In this document: positions 1 to 7,228 of the stretch, one piece after another | Layout: every line of letters begins with the position of its first letter | Position numbering within the stretch: the stretch's first letter is position 1 | NCBI GenBank assembly: GCA_038087035.1 | Contig: CP051187.1 | Coordinates: forward strand, 4,841,001 to 4,905,000 | Length of the DNA: 64,000 nucleotides | Direction: 5' to 3' | Origin: Gloeotrichia echinulata CP02 | GTDB lineage: Bacteria; Cyanobacteriota; Cyanobacteriia; Cyanobacteriales; Nostocaceae | Notes under the pieces: generated by a model | Database searches by the model: none | Seen by the model: the letters and a program-made list of their open reading frames with translations, nothing else | Told to the model about the DNA's origin: nothing | Translations under genes and position numbers: made by a program

Positions 1-539
1 ATGTAAAACAAGCAATTGATAGAGGTGCAGAAGTATTAATGTTAGCTGCACCTGACGATAAATTGAAACTTGTTTTAAATATCATAAACTCCAACAATAA
101 ACAGCTAAAATTGCTGGGGGGAGATGCTCTTTATAATAAAGATATTTTACAGTATGGGCAAGATAAAGCTGTTGACATGGTAATAGCAATTGCTTGGTTG
201 CTTGATGCGAATTTAAATTCAAAATACGTTAAAGAATCAAGACAACTTTGGGGCGCAGATGTTGATTGGAACGCAGCTATCACTTATGATGCTTCCCAGG
301 CATTTATTGAAGCTTTAAAGCGCAATCCAAATCCAACTCGTAGCGCAATCCAACAGACATTATCATCTCCTAATTTTTCCGCTTCTGGTGTTTCTCAGAC
401 TATTCAGTTTTTACCTTCGGGTGATCGTAGTGGGGGTGTTCAGTTAGTACAAATTAAGTCAGTTACTAACTCTCGTTCTCAAACAGGTTACGATTTTGTT
501 CCAGTGGAAAAAATGAACTCTGTCGTTAACCGTCCTTAA
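1..539 (+). CDS. ABC transporter substrate-binding protein (branched-chain amino acid / LivJ-like), C-terminal part
   Basis: The reading frame is already open at base 3, so this is the 3' part of a gene that begins left of the window; about 178 residues are visible. The segment reading 'GAEVLMLAAPDD', followed by 'KLLGGDALYN' and 'ITYDASQAFIEALKR', matches the second lobe of type I periplasmic binding proteins (Peripla_BP_6), which bind branched-chain amino acids, amides or urea outside the membrane. No transporter partner is visible downstream. In cyanobacteria this fold is also attached to sensor proteins, and the missing N-terminus prevents telling these apart. The closing Asn-Arg-Pro and TAA stop are clear. 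Family assignment is good; substrate is unknown. Confidence 0.72.
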   Translation, partial: VKQAIDRGAEVLMLAAPDDKLKLVLNIINSNNKQLKLLGGDALYNKDILQYGQDKAVDMVIAIAWLLDANLNSKYVKESRQLWGADVDWNAAITYDASQAFIEALKRNPNPTRSAIQQTLSSPNFSASGVSQTIQFLPSGDRSGGVQLVQIKSVTNSRSQTGYDFVPVEKMNSVVNRP

Positions 540-612
540 ACTTGATGAATAATCTAGGGTTTGTTAACGAAGTGTAAGTATGATATCGGAATTTCAGGGG
601 ATCTGGCGTACT

Positions 613-720
613 TATAGCACTTCCTATTCAGATGAGGTACAAAATTGTATCACGCGATGTAGGGGCACGGCAGTGCCGTGCCCTTACCGATGTACCTCAC
701 TAGGGCGAGAAACGCTATAG
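613..720. repeat. MITE family A, copy 1
   Basis: This 108-bp palindromic element begins TATAGCACTTCC and ends GAAACGCTATA. The two ends are imperfect inverted repeats of about 29 bp that meet at GAGGTACA/TGTACCTC, and the centre is a GGGCACGGC/GCCGTGCCC palindrome. It is nearly identical over its full length to 32482-32588. The TA at each outer edge would fit a TA target duplication of the IS630/Tc1 type, which is inferred. There is no coding capacity. Confidence 0.85.
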
Positions 721-825
721 CGTGCTAAATTTGTTAAAAAATAAGCTTGAAACCCTTGATTGGCTCAGATGACAGCCATTATTTTCTGCATTTTATGTTA
801 GATAATTAAATTTTTGGCTATAAGC

Positions 826-947
826 CAATACAGTTCAGTTAGACTCCAGTGGTATACAGTGTAGGGAACATCCAAAATCTTTTCTTCTAATGACAATTTT
901 ATTCGTGCCGTGCCCCTACGACAATTTTCCTTAACTGAACTGTATTG
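826..947. repeat. MITE family B, copy 1, with 10-bp target duplication
   Basis: The element runs from CAATACAGTTCAGTTA to its inverted copy TAACTGAACTGTATTG. The ten bases immediately left (816-825) and right (948-957) are both GGCTATAAGC, an exact 10-bp direct duplication. Related copies lie at 4372-4497, 24888-25048 and 62057-62182. It is non-coding, so it would need a transposase supplied in trans. Confidence 0.9.
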
Positions 948-1041
948 GGCTATAAGCGCCCCTAGTCCCGCGATTTCAAACTATTTGTTTAGCCGGATAA
1001 ATTTTTAGATACCCCTAAATCCACACGATATGATACCAGCT

Positions 1042-1070
1042 GTAGGGGCACGGCAATGCCGTGCCCCTAC
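1042..1070. repeat. Isolated palindromic core
   Basis: A near-perfect palindrome of 29 bp (GTAGGGGCACGGC, AAT, GCCGTGCCCCTAC) lies here without the family A or B termini. The same core is found inside several otherwise different repeat families in this window. It could fold as a strong hairpin in either transcript. Confidence 0.8.
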
Positions 1071-1140
1071 GCGAAATCTACATGTGTCAGCGTTTTAGTG
1101 GTATTGTATAAGACTTTGAAAACACGCCCTAAGCCTTTAT

Positions 1141-1239
1141 TTTACAGCCATTTTCAGGTAAATAGACCACAGGGTAGGGGCGCAAGGCCTTGCGCCCCTA
1201 CGAAGATCTGTGGTTCAAATGAATGAAAATTGCTGTAAA
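1141..1239. repeat. MITE family C, copy 1
   Basis: The ends are TTTACAGCCATTTTCA and TGAAAATTGCTGTAAA in inverted orientation. The centre is a palindrome built on GGGGCGCAAGG/CCTTGCGCCCC, flanked by ACCACAG and CTGTGGT. This is the uninterrupted version of the element that carries a nested insertion at 46086-46283. Relatives lie at 37785-37963 and 61774-61869. Confidence 0.82.
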
Positions 1240-1325
1240 GCAAAGTTATCGACTGTAATTAAAAATTAAGCAGGCGTTTTGTACGCAAGAACCTGATAGA
1301 GTGGGCATAGCCCTAACTATGCGGT

Positions 1326-2033
1326 TCATTTAATATTTTTGTACTCCTTGTTATAAGAACCCTTAATCGGAACCATTGACTCTTCCAAAAAGCTAAAAGC
1401 TTGAGAAGCAATTAGTGTTAGAACTAAGTATATTAAAGCCACAGCTGCATAAATCTCAAACGCACGATAGTTATTGGCAACAATAAGTTGTCCTTTGCGG
1501 AACAATTCTTCTAAGCCAATTACAGCTACTAAGCTAGTGTCTTTGAGTAGAGAAATAAACTCATTTCCTAAAGGTGGTATCATGCGCCTAAACGCCTGGG
1601 GAAAAATTATATGGCGCATGATTTGCATAGACCCCATTCCTAAAGATTGTGCAGCCTCTGTCTGTCCCCGATCAATAGATTGAATCCCCGCTCTAATTAT
1701 CTCTGCAATATAAGCAGCACCATTAAAGCTAAGAGCCAGAATCCCTGCAAAAATACTATCCAAACGGAAGCTCAACCCAAACTCTTTAGCCAGTGCAGGT
1801 AAACCAAAATAAACCATAAATATCTGCACTAATAATGGAGTTCCTCGCAAGAAATCCACGTAGACTCGTGCTAACTGACGGACTATTGTAATAGATGATA
1901 AACGGGCAATTCCAATCAAAGAACCACCTATCAAGCCCAAAGACATTGAAACAAAGGTAATTTGAAGTGTCAACCCAGTACCAATCATTAAACTGGGTAA
2001 AGCTTCAAATATTATTTGTACAAAGGTAAGCAT
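1326..2033 (-). CDS. Polar amino acid ABC transporter permease
   Basis: A 235-residue inner-membrane permease of the HisM/GlnP family (3-TMR class). Five or so hydrophobic segments are seen, and the cytoplasmic EAA loop appears as 'TEAAQSLGMGSMQIMRHIIF'. 'RGTPLLVQIFMVYFGLP' is the usual family signature near residue 64. The start lies 30 bp after the stop of the binding-protein gene, so the two are almost certainly one transcript reading leftwards. No ATPase gene follows; the next 1.3 kb is repeat DNA, so the ATP-binding subunit must be encoded elsewhere. The amino acid transported cannot be told from the sequence. Confidence 0.93.
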   Translation of the reverse strand: MLTFVQIIFEALPSLMIGTGLTLQITFVSMSLGLIGGSLIGIARLSSITIVRQLARVYVDFLRGTPLLVQIFMVYFGLPALAKEFGLSFRLDSIFAGILALSFNGAAYIAEIIRAGIQSIDRGQTEAAQSLGMGSMQIMRHIIFPQAFRRMIPPLGNEFISLLKDTSLVAVIGLEELFRKGQLIVANNYRAFEIYAAVALIYLVLTLIASQAFSFLEESMVPIKGSYNKEYKNIK

Positions 2034-2063
2034 AAAAGCATCCCAAAAAAAGCGGACTCAACT

Positions 2064-2867
2064 TTATTTAACTGTTTCTGGCAGTTTTGGTGGTTCGGCT
2101 GTAAACCATTTTTGATAAATCTTAGTGTAAGTACCGTTTTCAATTAACTTTCCTAAAGCAGTATTAATACCATTGATGTATTTTGAATCTTTTGGGGTGG
2201 CAATGCCATAAAATTCTTCTGTTACTAGCTGACCAACGACCTTAATGCCTTTAATTTTACCTGCACTGATGGCATATAAGGTAACAGGAGCATCGTTAAT
2301 TACCGCATCTACATTACCATTGCTTAGTTCTAGTAATGCTAACGGTGCAGAATCAAATTGACTAACTTTCGCTCCAGGAATACTCTTTGCTTTTTCTGCG
2401 CCTGTAGTTCCAATTTGGACAGCGATTTTCTTCTTTTGAAGATTATTGATAGAAGTGATATCTGTGTTGTTCTCCCGGACTGCGATCGCCAGACCAGCTT
2501 TAAAGTATGGTCGAGAGAAGGATACTGTCTTCTGACGCTCTGGGGTGATGGTGATAGCACTAATTGCTGCGTCCACCCTATCAGCCTGAAGTGCGGGAAT
2601 GATACCATCAAAAGGTAGACTTTCAAAGCTGACAGTCCAACCAGCTTCTTTGGCTACTGCATTGATTACATCAATGTCAAACCCTTCAAGTCTTCCATCT
2701 TGAGACTTTGACTCAAAAGGTGGAAACGCAGGTTCTATAGCAACCTTGATGGTTTTTGTGTTGGAATTGTTATTAGCCGGGTTGCAGGCAGATAATACAA
2801 GCAAGCCACTTAGAACAATCAAGGATTGCTGTAGAAAATGCTTTCGGGTTACTTTTGACTGGAACAT
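2064..2867 (-). CDS. Amino acid ABC transporter substrate-binding lipoprotein
   Basis: A 267-residue solute-binding protein of family 3 (HisJ/GlnH type). The N-terminus has a positively charged stretch, a hydrophobic segment and a lipobox 'LSAC' at about residue 28, so it should be lipid-anchored on the outer face of the plasma membrane. 'AFPPFESKSQDGRLEGFDID' is the ligand-binding signature, and 'AISAITITPERQKTVSFSRPY' follows as expected. It is first in a two-gene unit with the downstream permease. The length is normal for the family. The product captures a polar amino acid and hands it to the permease; specificity is unresolved. Confidence 0.94.
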   Translation of the reverse strand: MFQSKVTRKHFLQQSLIVLSGLLVLSACNPANNNSNTKTIKVAIEPAFPPFESKSQDGRLEGFDIDVINAVAKEAGWTVSFESLPFDGIIPALQADRVDAAISAITITPERQKTVSFSRPYFKAGLAIAVRENNTDITSINNLQKKKIAVQIGTTGAEKAKSIPGAKVSQFDSAPLALLELSNGNVDAVINDAPVTLYAISAGKIKGIKVVGQLVTEEFYGIATPKDSKYINGINTALGKLIENGTYTKIYQKWFTAEPPKLPETVK

Positions 2868-3178
2868 TTTTTTATTATTTTGCTTGTTTCATAACCAATG
2901 TAAAAAATTAGCTCGGTTGTTTACAAGATACAATTATTACAAAAATATTCTGAAAACCGCATAAATCACAAATTGCCTGACCGCAATGGCACTTTGTAGC
3001 TTAGTACATGATTGCACAAGTTCGTGACGAAATGAAAATAAATAGGACTTACGTATTGACAAAAAACACAAAATATGGACTGCAAAGAAACCGGAGATTT
3101 CGTAGGGGTTTAGCATTGCTAAACCCTGAAAACGCGGGTCTGTTTACCATCAAATTAAACACACACTGCATGGTAAAA
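2868..3178. other. Gene-free interval
   Basis: About 300 bases between the binding-protein start and tRNA-Ser. It should contain the leftward promoter of the ABC operon, but no clear -35/-10 pair or NtcA-type palindrome could be picked out. A TAGGACTTACG string near 3049 resembles the edge of a common cyanobacterial repeat. The small open frame at 3008-3208 runs into the tRNA and is not a gene. Confidence 0.5.
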
Positions 3179-3265
3179 CGGAGAGATAGGGATTTGAACC
3201 CTAGTTGAAGTTGCCCCCAAACAGCATTTCCAGTGCTGCGCCTTAAACCACTCGGCCATCTCTCC
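3179..3265 (-). tRNA. tRNA-Ser (anticodon GGA)
   Basis: Read on the minus strand, an 87-nt cloverleaf starts GGAGAGATGGCCGAGTGG and ends TTCAAATCCCTATCTCTCC plus a G discriminator. The seven-base acceptor stem pairs perfectly. The anticodon loop is CTGGAAA, giving GGA, which reads UCC/UCU serine codons. The long variable arm expected for tRNA-Ser is present. CCA is not encoded. Confidence 0.96.
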
Positions 3266-3357
3266 AGGCATCACGATTTACCATCTTACAATGAAATTCC
3301 AAAAAATGCAATGATAATAAAAGACTTTTGCGATTAAATCTAAAATTACCATTCCCG

Positions 3358-3726
3358 ATGTCCCGAACATACACGATTAAAGTTCACGATCGCCATACTG
3401 GCACGGAATACAGCCTGCAAGTTCCAGAAGACCGCTATATCCTCCACAGTGCTGAACAGCAAGGTACAGAACTCCCGTTTTCTTGTCGCAATGGTGCTTG
3501 TACCACCTGTGCTGTCAGGGTATTGTCGGGAGAAATTTACCAACCGGAGGCGATTGGATTGTCGCCCCAGTTGCGCCGTCAAGGTTATGCGCTGTTGTGT
3601 GTGAGTTATCCCCGTTCTGATATTGAGGTGGAAACTCAAGATGAAGATGAGGTCTACGAACTTCAGTTTGGGCGCTATTTTGGTAGGGGTAAGGTAAGGG
3701 CGGGTTTACCTTTGGATGAGGATTAG
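3358..3726 (+). CDS. Plant-type [2Fe-2S] ferredoxin with C-terminal extension (FdC2-like)
   Basis: A soluble electron carrier of about 122 residues. The ligands are visible as 'FSCRNGACTTCAVRV' (three Cys) and 'LLCVSYP' (the fourth). The start is taken at ATG 3358 ('MSRTYTIKV'), which matches ferredoxin N-termini; the in-frame TTG at 3328 would add ten unlikely residues. After the core comes an extension, 'EVYELQFGRYFGRGKVRAGL', resembling that of the FdC2 ferredoxins conserved in cyanobacteria and chloroplasts. Family knowledge suggests a low-abundance specialised ferredoxin rather than the main PetF. It lies just upstream of the nuclease-like gene. Confidence 0.9.
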   Translation: MSRTYTIKVHDRHTGTEYSLQVPEDRYILHSAEQQGTELPFSCRNGACTTCAVRVLSGEIYQPEAIGLSPQLRRQGYALLCVSYPRSDIEVETQDEDEVYELQFGRYFGRGKVRAGLPLDED

Positions 3727-3728
3727 GT

Positions 3729-3757
3729 TCACGCAAAGGCGCAGAGGCGCAAAGGTG
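3729..3757. repeat. Small dispersed repeat (TCACGCAAAGGCGC type)
   Basis: Copies of the TCACGCAAAGGCGCA motif recur at 10089, 20911, 22369, 22480 (inverted), 34736 (inverted, inside ileS) and 37881. Here it fills the junction between the ferredoxin stop and the next gene. Its purine-rich tail (AAAGGTGGAG) directly abuts ATG 3761, so it may supply the ribosome binding site. Confidence 0.75.
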
Positions 3758-3760
3758 GAG

Positions 3761-4294
3761 ATGAGGAGTTTGGTGGTGCGTTTTGGGATTTTGGTTTGTT
3801 TATTATTGTTGGTGAGTTGTCAAGGTAAAAGTCCGCCGACGGTGAATGAGGCGCTGGTGAAGGTGGCGCGGGTGGTGAGTGGTCAAAGTTTGGAAGTGTT
3901 GGGGATGGCTGAACAACCAAATTTGATTTCTCAGGTGCGGTTAATTGGGATTGATGCGCCAGATTTGCGACAACAGCCTTGGGGTGATGACGCTAAAGAA
4001 GCTTTGGAGGCGCTAATGGGGAGTGCTGAACAACCTGTAAAGCTGGAGTTTGATATTGAAACAAAAGATAAAATTGGGCGGACTCTGGCTTATGTGTGGA
4101 AGGATAATGTCCTGTTGAATGAGCAAATGGTGAAACAAGGGTATGGACTATTTGTAGCGCGATCGCCTAATCACAAATATGACCAGCTTTTAGAACGCGC
4201 TCAACAATGGGCTAGGCTCATGGGACAAGGTATTTGGAACCCAGAAAAGCCTATGCGTCTGACTCCGGCTGAGTTTCGCCGTCGGTTTCGCTGA
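3761..4294 (+). CDS. Thermonuclease (SNase)-family lipoprotein, probably catalytically altered
   Basis: About 177 residues from ATG 3761. This start gives a clean lipoprotein signal ('LLLLVSC'); the earlier ATG at 3716 would overlap the ferredoxin. The OB-fold staphylococcal-nuclease domain is recognised by 'VRLIGIDAPD', 'KDKIGRTLAYVW' and 'MVKQGYGLFVA'. Of the classical active-site residues, the two arginines and the Asp of 'GIDAPD' are retained. The calcium-binding 'DGDT' is replaced by 'SGQS', and the usual Glu after 'DAP' is Asp. It is therefore unclear whether it still cuts nucleic acid. It would be exported and membrane-anchored. Confidence 0.82.
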   Translation: MRSLVVRFGILVCLLLLVSCQGKSPPTVNEALVKVARVVSGQSLEVLGMAEQPNLISQVRLIGIDAPDLRQQPWGDDAKEALEALMGSAEQPVKLEFDIETKDKIGRTLAYVWKDNVLLNEQMVKQGYGLFVARSPNHKYDQLLERAQQWARLMGQGIWNPEKPMRLTPAEFRRRFR

Positions 4295-4371
4295 TTAGGA
4301 AGGAGAGGGAGAGGGGGTTTGTCACTGAATTAAAATAATACCAATTTGAAAAAAGAATGGGACACATAGGG

Positions 4372-4497
4372 CAATACGGTTCAGTTAGGCTCGAATGATA
4401 TACACTTACGGGGCACGGCATCCAAAATTTTTTCTTCTAATGACAATTTTATTCGTGCCGTGCCCCTACGACAATTTTCCTTAACTGAACTGTATTG
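4372..4497. repeat. MITE family B, copy 2, with 10-bp target duplication
   Basis: The termini are CAATACGGTTCAGTTAGG and TTAACTGAACTGTATTG. The flanking bases 4362-4371 and 4498-4507 are both ACACATAGGG, an exact 10-bp duplication. The right half is identical to copy 1 over several tens of bases. A GGGGCGCAAGG palindromic core follows directly at 4507-4534. Confidence 0.9.
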
Positions 4498-4568
4498 ACA
4501 CATAGGGTAGGGGCGCAAGGCCTTGCGCCTCTACAGATTATCGATGTGTTGCAAAGATTTTTTCAAGC

Positions 4569-4836
4569 TTGGAACTCGACACTTCAGGTTTGGAACTCGA
4601 CACTTCAACCTTGGAACTCGACACTTCAACCTTGGAACTCGACACTTCAGGTTTGGAACTCGACACTTCAGGTTTGGAACTCGACACTTCAACCTTGGAA
4701 CTCGACACTTCAGGTTTGGAACTCGACACTTCAACCTTGGAACTCGACACTTCAACCTTGGAACTCGACACTTCAACCTTGGAACTCGACACTTCAACCT
4801 TGGAACTCGACACTTCAACCTTGGAACTCGACACTG
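4569..4836. repeat. 21-bp tandem repeat, 13 units
   Basis: The unit is TTGGAACTCGACACTTCA followed by either ACC or GGT; thirteen head-to-tail copies lie here. Because 21 is a multiple of 3 and the unit lacks stops in most frames, several long spurious reading frames appear on both strands. The array sits between the thermonuclease gene and the phosphatase gene, followed by CCCCAAT heptamers. Confidence 0.95.
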
Positions 4837-4928
4837 AAAATCCCAATCCCCAATCCCCAATCCCCAATCTAGTTGAGAAAATTCTCATGACAACGGACAA
4901 TTGACCAATGACAACGGACAATTGACCA

Positions 4929-5741
4929 ATGACAAATCTACAAACTTTTCTGGAAATTGCTACTGAAGCGGCTTTAGCTGCTGGTACTGTGTTGCAGGGT
5001 TATTTGGGTAAGCTGGAAGATGCAATTACTGAAAAAGGACGCCCTGGTGATTTAGTGACTGCGGCTGATAAGGCTTCGGAGACGGTGGTTTTGGAAATTT
5101 TGCGGCGTCACTTTCCTGACCACTCTATCTTGGCTGAGGAATCTGGGAAACTGGGAAATCAAGATAATGAATTTCTCTGGGCTATTGATCCTTTAGATGG
5201 TACAACTAACTTTGCTCACCAATACCCCTGTTTTGCTGTTTCGATTGGGTTATTAATTAATGGTGTACCACAAGTTGGTGTGATTTATGACCCCTTTCGT
5301 GATGAGTTATTTCGTGGTGCTGCTGGTTTGGGGGCGACACGTAACCGCCGTCCTATAAAGGTTTCGGAAACTTCGGAACTAGGTAAGAGTCTACTGACTA
5401 CGGGATTTGCTTATGACCGTCGGGAAACGTCAGACAATAATTACGCAGAATTTGCTCACCTCACCCATCTTACCCAAGGCGTTAGGCGCGGTGGTTCTGC
5501 TGCACTAGATTTAGCCTATGTCGCCTGTGGTCGTGTTGATGGTTACTGGGAACGGGGAATCGCTCCGTGGGATATTGTCGCTGGGGTAATTTTGTTACAG
5601 GAGGCTGGGGGGAAAGTTACCGCCTATGATGCTAGTCCTTTAAAAATTGATACAGGAAGAATTTTGGCTACAAATGCTCATCTTCACGACAACCTCAGTC
5701 GAGAATTGCTACAAGTTCCACCACTTTCTGCGTGGAAGTGA
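4929..5741 (+). CDS. Inositol monophosphatase family protein (SuhB-like)
   Basis: A 270-residue, Mg2+-dependent phosphatase. The metal-binding motifs are 'LAEESG' (Glu), 'WAIDPLDGTTNFAH' (the family signature with Asp residues) and 'ERGIAPWDIVAGVILLQEAGG' near the C-terminus. Members dephosphorylate inositol-1-phosphate or related sugar phosphates such as fructose-1,6-bisphosphate or histidinol phosphate, and the exact substrate cannot be read here. The neighbouring hisZ is 1.5 kb away, so a histidinol-phosphatase role is possible but only inferred. The gene is bounded on both sides by tandem-repeat arrays. Length and motifs are complete. Confidence 0.93.
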   Translation: MTNLQTFLEIATEAALAAGTVLQGYLGKLEDAITEKGRPGDLVTAADKASETVVLEILRRHFPDHSILAEESGKLGNQDNEFLWAIDPLDGTTNFAHQYPCFAVSIGLLINGVPQVGVIYDPFRDELFRGAAGLGATRNRRPIKVSETSELGKSLLTTGFAYDRRETSDNNYAEFAHLTHLTQGVRRGGSAALDLAYVACGRVDGYWERGIAPWDIVAGVILLQEAGGKVTAYDASPLKIDTGRILATNAHLHDNLSRELLQVPPLSAWK

Positions 5742-5841
5742 GGGGATTGGGGATTGGGGATTGGGGATTGGGGATTGGGGATTGGGGATTGGGGATTGTG
5801 GATTGGGGATTGTGGATTGGGGATTGGGGATTGGGGATTGG
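5742..5841. repeat. Heptanucleotide repeat (GGGGATT)n
   Basis: About fourteen copies of GGGGATT, with two GTGGATT variants, begin immediately after the phosphatase stop codon. This belongs to the STRR class of heptamers known from heterocystous cyanobacteria. The inverse form CCCCAAT is found at 4840-4868 and 38960-39005. Confidence 0.93.
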
Positions 5842-5854
5842 AGAGAAAAATCAA

Positions 5855-6180
5855 TGACCCTTGACCCTTGACCCTTGACCCTTGACCCTTGACCCTTGAC
5901 CCTTGACCCTTGACCCTTGACCCTTGACCCTTGACCCTTGACCCTTGACCCTTGACCCTTGACCCTTGACCCTTGACCCTTGACCCTTGACCCTTGACCC
6001 TTGACCCTTGACCCTTGACCCTTGACCCTTGACCCTTGACCCTTGACCCTTGACCCTTGACCCTTGACCCTTGACCCTTGACCCTTGACCCTTGACCCTT
6101 GACCCTTGACCCTTGACCCTTGACCCTTGACCCTTGACCCTTGACCCTTGACCCTTGACCCTTGACCCTTAACCCTTAAC
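5855..6180. repeat. Heptanucleotide repeat (TTGACCC)n, about 46 units
   Basis: A near-perfect array of roughly 46 TTGACCC units, only the last two drifting to TTAACCC. It is the longest heptamer array in the window. On the minus strand it creates a stop-free frame with a seven-residue period that is not a real protein. It lies between the phosphatase and DnaJ-like genes. Confidence 0.96.
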
Positions 6181-6265
6181 AATATAGGGAATTTTCCCTA
6201 CTGACAAACTGATGTAGCGAAGTAAACTAGAGAGAATCTCTCTGCTGTAGTGGTGCAATCAGTTT

Positions 6266-7228
6266 ATGTCTTTAAGAATAGATCGCGGTCTTTTCAAATA
6301 TGATTTCATAGATCATCATGCAGTGTTGTGTGTTGCTGTTGATGCAGATGTGAAAGAAATTCGCAAACGCTACTTGACAATTGCGCGGCGGTTGCATCCT
6401 GATAGTAATCCCACTGCAAGTCCGATGGAGAAACAGCTGGCGAGTGAATTTCTGTCGAAGTTGGTTAACCCGGCTTATGAAAAAGTTTCTGGAGACCGCA
6501 CCCGCTCGGAATACATGATTGTTTTATCTCAAATGGGCAAGCGTTTGGTACTAGAATCGTCTTCGGTGGAACTTATCACTGATTTGGCGAAGCAGCTAGC
6601 TAATGCGCCGAATTTTGAGCATCTTTATAAAAGTGCGATCGCTAAACTTGCACAAGCACAATATGACTCTTTGCAGCAAGTACCGCAACTGATTGCTAAT
6701 ATTAGCGAGTTGAATTTGGTTTACTTAATGCGGAGTGCTGGTAAATCCTTAGCAGCGCAGTCTGCTGTTCAACCCCCAGCTAACCCAACTACTCCTGTAA
6801 ATCCCCCCAACAATCCAGATGGTGTATCTCCTCCTTCACCACCACCGCCCAAAGAAGATGCGGCTGTGGAACAATATATCCGTCGGGGTCAATCGTTAAT
6901 TGAAAAAAACCAGTTTGCCCAAGCTAAGGTAGAGTTACAAGATGCGCTAAAATTGGCTCCGAAGAATAGCCGGTGTCATAGCCTGATAGCATTGGTGTAT
7001 TTGAAGCAAAATCAGCTAAAAATGGCCAAGATTCATTTTGATAATTCGTTGAAATTAGACCCCAAAGACGAAACAGCTTTAGCTTGGAAACCGAAAATAG
7101 ACAAAGCTTTGGGAGGACAATCAGGTGGTGGTAATATAACTTCATCTCCAAGTTCTTCGGGTAAGCAACCAGAGAAGTCTGGGAGTAATGGTTTATTTGG
7201 TGGTTTGTTTGGTGGGAAGAAAAAATAA
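6266..7228 (+). CDS. DnaJ-domain and TPR-containing protein
   Basis: A 320-residue cytoplasmic protein. The N-terminal J-domain is recognised by the 'RRLHPDSNP' HPD motif (about residues 42-50), which stimulates Hsp70/DnaK ATPase. A Pro-rich linker (about 165-200) follows, then two tetratricopeptide repeats ('YIRRGQSLIEKNQFAQAKVE' and 'SLIALVYLKQNQLKMAKIHF'). A low-complexity Gly/Ser tail ends 'FGGLFGGKKK'. The stop overlaps the hisZ start by one base (TAATG), so translational coupling is likely. It is probably a co-chaperone or adaptor; the partner is unknown. Confidence 0.87.
   Translation: MSLRIDRGLFKYDFIDHHAVLCVAVDADVKEIRKRYLTIARRLHPDSNPTASPMEKQLASEFLSKLVNPAYEKVSGDRTRSEYMIVLSQMGKRLVLESSSVELITDLAKQLANAPNFEHLYKSAIAKLAQAQYDSLQQVPQLIANISELNLVYLMRSAGKSLAAQSAVQPPANPTTPVNPPNNPDGVSPPSPPPPKEDAAVEQYIRRGQSLIEKNQFAQAKVELQDALKLAPKNSRCHSLIALVYLKQNQLKMAKIHFDNSLKLDPKDETALAWKPKIDKALGGQSGGGNITSSPSSSGKQPEKSGSNGLFGGLFGGKKK

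Noticed and set aside
4569..4836. Possible CRISPR array
   Set aside because: The repeats are contiguous with no unique spacers. The same holds for the other arrays, and no cas genes are present.
4495..4921. Five overlapping reading frames on both strands with seven-residue periodicity
   Set aside because: All derive from the stop-free 21-bp tandem repeat; no start site, no conserved composition, and they overlap one another.
5709..6182. 157-residue frame on the minus strand made of GQGSRVK units
   Set aside because: It is the translation of the TTGACCC array and overlaps the 3' end of the phosphatase gene.
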